Assembly: GCF_963576675.1 (NCBI RefSeq)
Contig: NC_088918.1
Span: 55,819,501 to 55,883,500, forward strand
DNA: 64,000 nucleotides
DNA from: Euphorbia lathyris
Lineage: Eukaryota > Streptophyta > Magnoliopsida > Malpighiales > Euphorbiaceae
Direction: 5' to 3'
Below the pieces are notes generated by a model, which ran no database searches, was not told the origin of the DNA, and was given only the letters and a program-made list of their open reading frames with translations. Of this stretch, positions 39,642-49,237 are shown piece by piece (within the stretch, counting starts at the first letter, position 1; each line of letters starts with the position of its first letter). A program made the position numbers and the translations under genes.

Positions 39642-40364
39642 TTCATTTAAATCTAATGTGCTTTATTTTTATTTTTTTTATTTTTATTTTATTTTGTTTT
39701 GTTTTGTTAATTTTAATTTAGTTTAATGATTTTTGATTTAGTTTAAATTTTTACACATGCCAATTTTATGATTTTTAATTGTTAATAGACTTTATATTTA
39801 AGATTTAGATGCATAAAAATAGGTTTAAGTCATGCTTTTCTTTTAATTTTAGGTTTTTAGTTCGAATTAGAAGGAGTTTGGTGATTCTCAACCGAGAATT
39901 TAGAATTCTCAGTTGAGAATTCACATTTTCAGAATTGTCCAAACAGATAAGAAATTTCTGAACTTACCGAGAATTTATATTCTCGGCCGAGAATCAGAAA
40001 TATAGGGTTTCGACGTCTGATTTCCGTAAGGAAATCAGCGTGTCGCGACCGAGAATTGGGATTCTCGGTCGCGACACGGGGTTTTTTTGCACCATCAGAC
40101 CTGTTTCTTCTTCATCCTACAGACATGGCCTTTCAAACTCGAAAAATTGAGTTTCTTCAACTTTCAGATGTATGATTTTATGCCTTTTCGCATCAAAACA
40201 ACACCTCTTTTCGTCCTATGTTCCTATAAATAAATCCTAGAGGATCAGAGTTTTGTTACATTCTTTTCTTTTTCATCTCTGTCAGAACAAAATTCTGATT
40301 TTCTCAAAACACCATTATTAACTAAGTTACAGACACATTTGTTTCTTTAGTTCCTCACAAAACC
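39642..40364 (+). promoter_or_regulatory. Spacer with hairpin array and TATA-like box before env-like ORF 1
   Basis: A series of hairpins built on GAGAAT/ATTCTC lies at 39903-39922 (9-bp stem), 39967-39986 (8 bp), 40017-40038 (9 bp) and 40039-40078 (perfect 18-bp stem, left arm CGTGTCGCGACCGAGAAT, 4-nt loop). TATAAATAAAT follows at 40225-40235, 130 bp before the ATG. The layout looks like an internal promoter, but this is inferred. Confidence 0.6.
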
Positions 40365-41312
40365 ATGACTACTAAACACAAATCCCCTATGAAAAATGTT
40401 GCTTCAAGCAATAAGCGTCCCGATTTATCAAAACGATATGGTGCGCCATTTCCTATCTTCAATCATGATGAAGGCAGCCGCTACTATAGGCTTCGTTACA
40501 AGTTCTTCGTTGGAATGTTATATATGGACGAGTTTTTGAATAAACAACTCGGCATAAGCGATGACATGAGTCGCTATTTGGAACGATTGGGTTGGACAAG
40601 ATTCGCCAACATGCGATTTCCTATAATTGGCGATTGGATTCTCGAGTTTTTCTGTACCGTTCGTTTTGTAAACAAACGAAGGGTGCGTCTCAGTTTTCGT
40701 CGAGATGGCGAAATATTTACTTTTGGGCATCCTGAGTTGCATGCCTGGTTTGGTTTTCCCCCGAGGGATACAATCAAATGTCATCCTAGCAAAGATATGA
40801 CATCCACAGATATATGGAGAATGCTCACTGGATTCTGGCGTTTCAATCCTCGACTCGCCTACAATCAATCCTTTCACTCCAATTCAATGTTGTATCTACA
40901 CAAATTTATGTGTCACAGTCTGTTCGGTCGCACATTTAGCAGTGTGGTCCGAGACACCGACTTATATGTCCTTGGAGATATATTTCAAGGGAATACAGTT
41001 GATTCTTCAAAGATTCTGATGGAGGGTCTTGTTGCCGCTTCTCGATCCAAGGATAAAAAGATTGGATTCGGGAATATAATTTGCGGAATAATTCTCGGTA
41101 CCAAGGGTACTATCGCTGTTCCTTAGAGTGAGGATGAATCTTTTTCGACACTGGACTATGAGTTTTTAGAATATGAAGGTCTAGTGAAACATGTTTTTCG
41201 AGCAGGCCCGCATTTTCTTTCTGCACCAGAACGTCAAGCTTTCGTGCAATTGAAAATTGAACACTATAGGGCTAGAGAAATCCCGATTAATAGGGATGAG
41301 TATATAGAATAG
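40365..41312 (+). pseudogene. Athila env-like ORF 1 (one nonsense codon)
   Basis: A 315-residue frame with a TAG at 41124-41126 then continues open to 41312. It belongs to the Athila ORF-1/plant transposon protein family: YLERLGWTRFANMRFP, GHPELHAWFGFPP, LYLHKFMCHSLFGR, GLVAASRSKDKKIGFGN. The family has no proven enzymatic role; it sits where retroviruses have env. No signal peptide or clear membrane segment is seen. It is about 30% similar by eye to the ORF at 42426. Confidence 0.82.
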
Positions 41313-42425
41313 TTCAAGTTTATAAGTTTTTTTTATTTTCTTTTAATATTTTGTAAATATTTATGTATTTTGTGTTCCTTAATTTCATTCTTTGTTTTTA
41401 TGTTTTGTTTCAATTTTTGTACATATATGTTGATTCAATAAAAATTTCTATTTTCATTCATTTCTTGTTTTGACTATAGTTAATATATATTTGCTCCATT
41501 TCCTATGTGATCATGGATCAATCTATACTAAATCACTTCATGTTGACCAATTTTAGTCATTCTTGCTCAAATGGAGATAAAAATGGTTATAATGAACTAA
41601 TATGGCTTTTATTAATTAACAAATATGTTCATACTTTCCTTACATTATACATTTAATCCATTTTCATTATAACTTACGGTTTAACTCAATTGATTAATAC
41701 ATGAACTTAGAAAATTGATTAATACATGAACTTGTATTTATTTCATTTAACATGATTCATTTAACTTATATGCATAAATGTACATTAATGTTTCATTAAA
41801 TCTTAATATGACAATTATTTCTCTTCATTTTCCAATTAATAAGGATAAACCTTTGGTTTTCCTTGTATTTAATGTTTTTTTAAGTTTTTAAGTGCAGGTT
41901 CAGTTTTAATTCAGTTCAGGACACAATTAATCAAAAACTTGTACAAACCAAGTCAAAATACACAAATAACAGCCACAATGGACCGATTCTCGGCTGAGAA
42001 TTATGAATTCTCAGTAAGTCCAGCAAAAACAGGCCGATTTCAGAGCGAAATGTTCTCTGAAATTCACGTGCCGCGACCGCGGATCGGCATTCTCGGTCGC
42101 GACACGCGACCTGTAGGCCGATTTAATCTGGATTTTTGACATATTTTTAGCCTATTCCTATTCCTACTCTACCTATACATCTCCCTATTTCATCCTCTAT
42201 AACCCTACTCCTTACACAAACCTCACATCACCTCACCTTTTACCCAATCCCCTACTCTAAACTCTTCCCCATACATTACTTTTACTCTTCCCAATCTATT
42301 CTTTCCCCTTTCTATCATTTATCATTCATTCAATTACACATTACAACTCCAACTCATGCTCAACCTTTGATTTCTCTCTTTTCATCTCTTCTTCTTCTTC
42401 TTTGCAAACCCTAAACACCATTAAC
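41313..42425 (+). promoter_or_regulatory. Spacer repeating the hairpin array before env-like ORF 2
   Basis: AT-rich to about 41960, then a second version of the hairpin region: TGAGAATT/AATTCTCA at about 41995-42013, and 42067-42106, whose right arm ATTCTCGGTCGCGACACG is identical to the right arm at 40061-40078 while its left arm has diverged. A TATA-like CTCTATAACC lies near 42195, about 228 bp upstream of the ORF, followed by a CT-rich leader. Confidence 0.55.
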
Positions 42426-43640
42426 ATGCCTAGAACAAAGCGTGTTGGTCACAAGCCATAACTTACGGAAGCTAATCGCCTTCGTGTACGTTGTGGAGCC
42501 TATTTTGACATTGAAACGGAGGAGGAAGCCGCTCGATTCATTCATTTTTCGAACTCCAAGAGGGAGTTTGTGGATATGCACTTCCTTGACTTCGATTCGG
42601 TAAGAGAGTTAAATTTCTCTACTCGAATTAATGCTTTCATTGAGACTTTGGGTTGGCAAGCTTTTGTTTCTATGCGTTTTTCCCATATTACGGAATATGT
42701 AGTAGAATTTTTGGTCACTTTGACCATGAATAAGAAGAAGACATCAATATCCTTTAGAAATAATGGTGTGACCTATATCATCGATTATGAGGCTATGGGT
42801 AATATGTTTGGTTTCCCCACTAGTGATTTCTATGACAAGCCTAAGAATTTTGATAACGACACTATTTGGCAAACTCTTTCGGATCAAGAATATTTTAACT
42901 CCAAAAATACTTCAAGTAAGTTAATTAAGGACAATTGTGTGTTCTTCTTTCACAAATTTCTGAGTTTTTCATTATTTGGTCGTGTTGAGAGCTTAAAAAT
43001 TCAAGTTCGGGATTTGTTCGTTTTGGATTGTTTGTTTAAGGGTTTGAGGGTTGATAGCATCGATATGCTATTTGATAATTTATTTCGTGCTTCGAGGGCT
43101 CATACCATTCAAGTACCTCTCGGTAATTTTATCACTGCAGTTGTTTTGGGAGCACGGGGTGAATTAGCCGATTATGACATGTCCACCTACCAAGGGTATG
43201 TTCCGATTTTGGACATTTCGGCTCTTGAGAGGGCTCACTTATTGCTTACTTCGGTTCCTCCCGTTTTTATTTCATATGCTTCCCGTATTGCCCATCTTCG
43301 TGGCACTATGGGTGGAGGAGCTTCAAGTTCACAATTTGTAGGTACCGATGAAGGAGGCGCGGCGGAAGAGGAAGATGTACCGCAAGCACAACCACAACCC
43401 CAAGCACCTCAAGATGATGATTTGGTGGATTTAAGGCGGATTTTGAACCAAATCAATTCCAATAATTGCCAAATGAATTTAAGAATTGATGATTTGGTGG
43501 AGAATAATATGGTGATGAATGACAACCTCAATACCTTGAAGAGAGAGCACAAGTCTACTCGGCATCGGATGCTTTCATTCTTTCGTCGCCAAAATGTGGA
43601 AACTTCACCAACCCCTCCGGATTCCCCGCCTAATGCTTAG
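42426..43640 (+). pseudogene. Athila env-like ORF 2 (early nonsense codon)
   Basis: A 404-residue frame begins MPRTKRVGHKP, then a TAA at codon 12 (42459-42461), then is open to 43640. It shares the layout of ORF 1: TLGWQAFVSMRFSHITEYVVEF, GNMFGFPTSDF, FFHKFLSFSLFGR, NLFRASRAHTIQVPLGNF. It adds a C-terminal Gly/Ser linker, an acidic PQ-rich stretch and a predicted coiled coil (VDLRRILNQINSNNCQ...). It looks like a diverged duplicate of the neighbouring ORF together with its upstream region. Translation could restart at an internal Met (42570). Confidence 0.82.
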
Positions 43641-43852
43641 GTTTTATCTTTTCTTTTCATCTTATTATGTTGTTTTTCAATTTCAATTTGGTACAATATT
43701 TCTATTACTTATGTTTCGTACAATTTTCAATTTTAATTTTATGTTGGATGCTTTTCATTTGCAAAATTTCTCTATTCTTTCATATGCTTTATTTCGTGCT
43801 AATTTTTCATGTTCTATCCTTATTTTTGCACCAATGAGGACATGGTCCAATT

Positions 43853-43866
43853 TAAGTGTGGGATGA
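43853..43866 (+). promoter_or_regulatory. Athila polypurine tract
   Basis: AAGTGTGGGATGAG after CCAATTT matches the Athila-type tract (TTTAAGTGTGGGGG) that precedes the 3' LTR. The expected LTR does not follow. A 26-bp direct repeat (TTTTTCATGTTCTATCCTTA...) lies on both sides (about 43803 and 43879). Confidence 0.65.
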
Positions 43867-43954
43867 GATATACATATATTTTTCATGTTCTATCCTTATT
43901 TTTGGATTTTAGGGATTTAGGCACCAAAAATTGACGAAATTGATCGTAATTGAG

Positions 43955-46767
43955 TCTAATGTTTGTTAGTTATCATTTGCAGGTTCCGTTAGAAGACTTT
44001 GGAGGTAACAGTGTCGATTATAGTGCGGAATTTTTTCCTGTACAGACGTTTGAAACATACCAGGATATTGTTAACTATGCAAAATAAACGGTGATTCGGT
44101 TTGGCTTCGAGTTAACTATAGCTTCTCACAAGACAGGGGGCAAGTTAAAATGGATATTGGTAAAATGTGCCCAGGGTATAAAGAATACTCAAAGGAATAA
44201 GGATAGGGATATGGAGGAAGTCGTACGGAGGAATACGAAAACTAAATACAATGGTTGCAAATTCCAGGTGAAGGTTTTGGAAATCGCTGAATTATGGGGT
44301 TGGGTGGTGAATGGGGTTGCTGGAGAGAGGACAACACAATCATGGATTGGCTGTTGATAACTTGTGGGTTGTTATCAGTTGTATATCGTCAGGGCTATCG
44401 AAAGATGAGCGGACTAAGTCCCGGTTCAAAAAAAAATTGTTCATCAAATGAGTGCAGCTCAAGCAAAACCTTGTGCTATTTTTGCAACAATTAAAGAAAA
44501 ACACCTAGATGATTGCCCGACCCAAAGACATATGTATACTTACAGGGAAAAAATAAGGACTGAGAGTTTTGAGGGTCGAGATGTAATCAGTCAGTTTTAT
44601 CAGCTTGCTATAGATATGGAGTACATACATTGGATGCAAGCGGAGTCGGGCAGCAATGTTGTGACTCGCCTCTTTATGGCACATCCTACTTCGATCATGC
44701 TGTTCTGATCCTACTACTTGTTTGTTGGTATGGATTCAACATATAAAACAAACAAGTATAAAATGCCATTTTTTTAGATCATTGGAATGACGCCTTCAAA
44801 CAAGAACTTCTTGATTGCCTATGCAATTATGAAGGATGAGACTGAGGGTAGTTATATTTGGTTTTTAGGAAGATTGAAGCTTTTGTTTGGAGCTGATGTG
44901 CATCCGAAAGCCATTGCTACTGACTGGGAATTAGGCTTGATGAGATCGGTTAGTGAGGTTTTTCCTAAAACTCATCATTTGTTGTGTACATGGCATATTA
45001 ATAAATATGTGGAGGATAGAGTAGGCAAGTTGTGTGGATTGAAGGTTTTTGGAGAAATTTTTAAGAATATGAAATGGAAAAATATAATTGAAGCCCCGAG
45101 TGTAGCCGAATATCAGGAGGCAGTGATAAGCATGAAGAATACTTCTGCCAAATGGCATCGTGTGATACAGTATGTGGAGACCACATGGCTAGTGCATAAG
45201 GAGAAGTTCTGTCGAACGTGGCCGAATAAGGTGTTGCACTTAGAAAACACAACAACATGTCGAGTTGAGAGTTCACATGCACAGTTAAAGCAGTGGTTGA
45301 ATTCATCTACTGGTGCACTCGATACAGTGTGGGCGAAGGTGCACAAGGACATTGAGGCTCAGATCGATGCGATCAAGTAAGACATCTTGATCTGTTATTA
45401 AATTTAATCTTTTTAATTGTAACAAATTAGTTATCTAATGTGTTTTACTGTATATAACCAGATACTCACTGGAGGACTCGAGATGAAGATCTGCGGTGTC
45501 TCACTGTGTAGCTTCTTTCACGTACCTCAACTTACATGTTTCACATTACTGTTTACGGGTAATGTATGATGAGATGGTACGTATGCGCGATTTGAGTGTG
45601 GATGTTTTTCAGCAATGCGGATGTGTGTTGCCCATGACTCATGGTATTCCTTGTGCATGTGAAATTAAAAATTATATTGAGTCGAGTACGTCGATTAGTG
45701 TGGAGCGCATCCATCCTTTTTTGAGAGCTCTAGCATTTGATGGTTTGAGTGACATACCAGTTACTGCTCCCGTATATGGTGACGTGTCTGAGGATCACCG
45801 GTTTATTCACTCTCTTGTGGAAAAGGTTGACAAATTAGATCCTGCAATGGTGCGTAGCATATCTGTTTACATCCATGATCAAATTAACCCGGATCAAAAT
45901 AATTACAAAGAACCTGAGGTTAAAGACACAATTAGGGGTAGACTAAAGGGAAATTCATCTACGAAGTAGAACCGAGTGCATGGGAGTACAGTCAGAATGC
46001 ACGTGGCCGTGCTCGGTCTTCTACTTCGAGGAGTAGTCGTAGTCGAGGCCGAAGCTCATCATCTTCTGTACATAACAACGAGATACTGGGTATATTTTAT
46101 TTTCATAATAAATAAGTTCATTTTAAAGTAAATATATTATCACTGACGAACTTCATATGTTCATATTTGCAGCCGGATTTGATGCGGATATCAGCGGATA
46201 CCAACATTTAGATAGGGTTCAGGGACTAATCGTACCATATATTACTGGATACTTAAATGTTGTATCAGATGGTAACTGTGGATTTTTTGTTTTAGCCGAC
46301 GTTGTCACAAATAATCAAGAGGAGTGGAAGCTGATGAGAGTGCTTATAGAAAATGAGGTGCGGGCCCACCATGATCTGTATGCGCCAGTGTTCTGGAATG
46401 GACTAGATGATGCCCTCACGCGTATTAGATGGACAAGAGCGGGGTGTGGTCAATCTCACTGGATGGTGAGTCCGGATGACTTATATACTGCTTCATCTGT
46501 GTTGAATGCAGTGATATTCCTTTTTACTGTGCCACAGTTAGGATGTTGTACCATACTGTCGATGCATTTAGACGATGGAAGACCACCAGAGCGAGAGATT
46601 GTCATTTGTCATTTGGGGGTTTTGAACACTACATACGTCTTTATTTAAGACTTGGATTTCCAGTGCCTCCCATTGCCACCCAATGGCATGGATTTCGTGA
46701 ACCGAGTGTTCGTCACTTGGATAATATATATGCTGAAAGGAGAGCGACATGGACTAGATTACATTGA
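43955..46767 (+). pseudogene. Mutator-like (FAR1-type) transposase gene with SWIM and OTU protease domains
   Basis: Spliced-looking exons on the plus strand encode an N-terminal FAR1-like region (43985-44350, broken by a TAA and a frameshift) and a MULE transposase core with all three acidic residues: Asp in VGMDSTYKT (44733), Asp in IATDWELGLM (44922), Glu in VESSHAQLKQW (45267). A SWIM-like zinc motif CGCVLPMTHGIPCAC follows (about 45616). After an intron-like gap (46090-46172, ending TTTGCAG) comes an OTU-type cysteine protease segment with VSDGNCGFF (Cys codon 46277-46279) and, one frame over, GGFEHYIRLYL (His codon 46627-46629). Introns are also suggested before 43985 and at about 45380-45460. 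Several frame breaks make it a pseudogene as read. Terminal inverted repeats were not identified. OTU domains remove ubiquitin in known proteins; their use here is unknown. Confidence 0.8.
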
Positions 46768-46915
46768 TTGATGTAGATGAATTTATTTTAGTTAATAATA
46801 TTTATTCATGAGCTTATATTATTGTTACAGGTTTTAATTAAAATTGTATCGTATTTACAAGTTTTACGGGTTTACTCAGATAACGGTTCTACAGGTTTAC
46901 TCGTCATGGGCTATA

Positions 46916-47047
46916 TTTTTTTGCCCTCCCAATACGCGGGCGTGTGGCTATCATACCCCACCGTGCGGTCGGGCGTGTGGCTATCACGCCCGACTGCACG
47001 GTGGGGTGTGATAGCCACACGCCCACATGTCGGGAGGGCAAAAAAAA
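46916..47047. repeat. 132-bp near-perfect palindrome
   Basis: Arms of about 62 bp (46916-46977 and 46985-47047) with roughly six mismatches and a 7-nt loop. The central stem GTCGGGCGTG pairs with CACGCCCGAC. The word GGGCGTGTGGCTATCA occurs twice in the forward and once in the reverse sense, and T7/A8 runs cap the two ends. No coding sequence is visible here or in the rest of 46768-47189. Confidence 0.9.
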
Positions 47048-47189
47048 TCCACTTCCCATCCAAAACCCCTAAAAGGGTATTTTCATCCTTTCACGGGGCT
47101 AGGGCTGGGTATAACAACACCCTTTACTATATCACATCCAATTTACCTAAATAATAAATAAATTATTTAGTGTTCTTATTATATTCACA

Positions 47190-49125
47190 TTTTTTTAAGA
47201 AAAGCTTGCGAATTTTACTAAATAATAATTTGATGTACATCTTAACAGATTAAATGCCAAACAGAGGTAGGACAATCCTCAATGAGAACCATAGGTTCGT
47301 CTAAGTCTGTCACCCATTTAGCTAACGAATGAGCTACCTCATTGCCCTCTCTAAAAACAAAATAAATGGAAATGTTATGAAAAATAGTAAACCATATAGC
47401 TACATCTTCATACACTCGAGTTGGGAAAACATTTGGATTGAAGAGTCTGAACCACCATTTGTGCGTCCGATTCAATAATAATCTCGTTGAAACAACAGTC
47501 ACAAGCAAATAGTAATCCAGCCAGCACAGCTTGTAGTTCGGCCTCCTCCGCCGAAGCACAATATCCAATCGGGATCCCAGCCGAAGCCATTACCTCCCCA
47601 CGATAATTCCTCGCGATCAACCCCGCTCTACACGCATGGCCATTTTCCCTGAATTTGGCATCACAATTGATCTTTATGACACCAGTCGGGGGAGGATACC
47701 ATACTCTCGTAGAGGCACGAGCTGATCGCGTGGAAGTATGAGTTGGGGGCCATTCGATGCTCACTTGCTTGGGATGTATCGATCTCGTGGATGTAATCCG
47801 CAACCTTATTGATTAAAATCCCTGGTTCAATCCACATACCTTCATGCAGGAGCCTATTCCATCGAAACCAAATCCACCACATGGTGGTAATTGTTACTCG
47901 GTTCTCGTTATCGATAGACTGTCAAGGCAATGCCGAGTCTAGCTCTCCAACAAGTTTGCATGTACCTTGTCCAAACGAACTAACAAATTCGAGCCTTTCC
48001 ATACCGCCTTGGCTGACTGACAAGTAACAAAGATGTGCATTAGAGTTTTGTTAGGAGCGTGACATACCTGGCATTTGTTTTGAATGGGGATGCCTCATCG
48101 TTGGAGTTCAGCTGCACACGACAGCAGGTTTTTCGACAATTTCCAGCAAAAATGCAGAACTTTTAATGGCAACTTCATTCTCCATAGTTTACTTAGCCAG
48201 CAATTGACGTCCTCGGACCTTATCGGTTTATCAGCAGCCACTGATCGCGTTTTTTCTACCAGGTAATACACGCTCTTAATGGTGAAGTTTTCGGTTCTAT
48301 CGGCTCCCCATTACATTTCATCTCTCGGTCTAAGGAAACTCAACCGTATCTTCCTAACTTCCTGTGCATCTGTTGGAATCAGCAGTTCCTCGAGCTTAAG
48401 AGCATCCCAACTGTTACTTTCCCTGTCAATCAATTCATTGACGAATTCAAGCCCAGGTACCTATTTCAGCAGTACCGGCCTTCTACAATTCAACCCCGAC
48501 ACCCAATTGTCTGCCATAATCCTAATACTTCTTCCATCACCCACACGCCACATTATTCCTTTACGAACAAGCTCCCTTGCCTCCCACGCTCCCCTCCAAA
48601 AATAACTTGGGTTGGAGCCCAAGGTAGTAAAGAGCATATCCGACCCCTGAAAGTATTTAGCCCTCAGTAACCTTGCACACAAAGTTTCTGCCTGTTTGAT
48701 AGTTCTCCAGTACTACTTAGTGAGTAAGGCCAGATTAAAAGACTTCAACCACCGGAAGCCTAAGCCCCCTTTCTCTTTCGACTGACAGATAGCCTCCCAG
48801 GCAAGCCAGTGAATGGTCTGTTTCCCTAGTTTCCCATTCCACCAAAATTGACTTATCATGCCTTGGATTTCACTGCACAGTAAATCAGGAAGAAGAAATC
48901 ACGACTTGAGATACTATGGAATAGCCTGAATGACTGACTTGATGAGGGTTTCTTTACCACCAGTTGATAGGAATCTCTCTTCCCAGGCCTTCAATCGCTT
49001 CCGAATCCTCTTCTTGATACTTCCAAAAACCAATTTTTTGGATCTCCCAATTATTGTCGGAAGGCCCAAATACTTAGGGAAAGTTCATGTTTCCCTCACC
49101 TGGAGTATATTACAGATATCCACCT
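47190..49125 (-). pseudogene. LINE RT C-terminus, zf-RVT and RNase H, minus strand
   Basis: Read from 49125 down, it encodes the LINE RT thumb region (GLPTIIGRSKK, KAWEERFLSTGGKETLIKS), then LLRAKYF...LGSNPSYFWRGAWEAR, WRVGDGRSIRI, a zf-RVT segment (CQVCHAPNKTLMHIF) and an RNase H (VIKINCDAKF, EEAELQAVLAGL, IIESDAQMVVQ, REGNEVAHSLAKW). Several stops and frameshifts occur, for example near 48700, 47880 and 47440. The domain order is normal. The catalytic RT and endonuclease are missing (5' truncation at about 49125-49140), and a T-run on the plus strand near 47190 marks the poly(A) end. It belongs to a LINE family different from the plus-strand copy. Confidence 0.85.
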
Positions 49126-49200
49126 TTTTTTACAACATCAGATTCACATCTTTTCTTTTTCACATTATAATATTATAGTTTTTTTTATATAAAAAACACA

Positions 49201-49237
49201 CTTAGACCTTGTTTGATAAAAATAAAAATCACTTAAT
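49201..49237. repeat. Left end of a MITE split by a LINE
   Basis: CTTAGACCTTGTTTGATAAA and following bases resemble the inverted terminal sequence TTTTATCAAACGGCATCTTA at 58857-58876. The matching rest of this AT-rich element (words such as CACTTA, TTTATCAAACACTT) lies at about 58595-58876, beyond the LINE. Confidence 0.5.
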
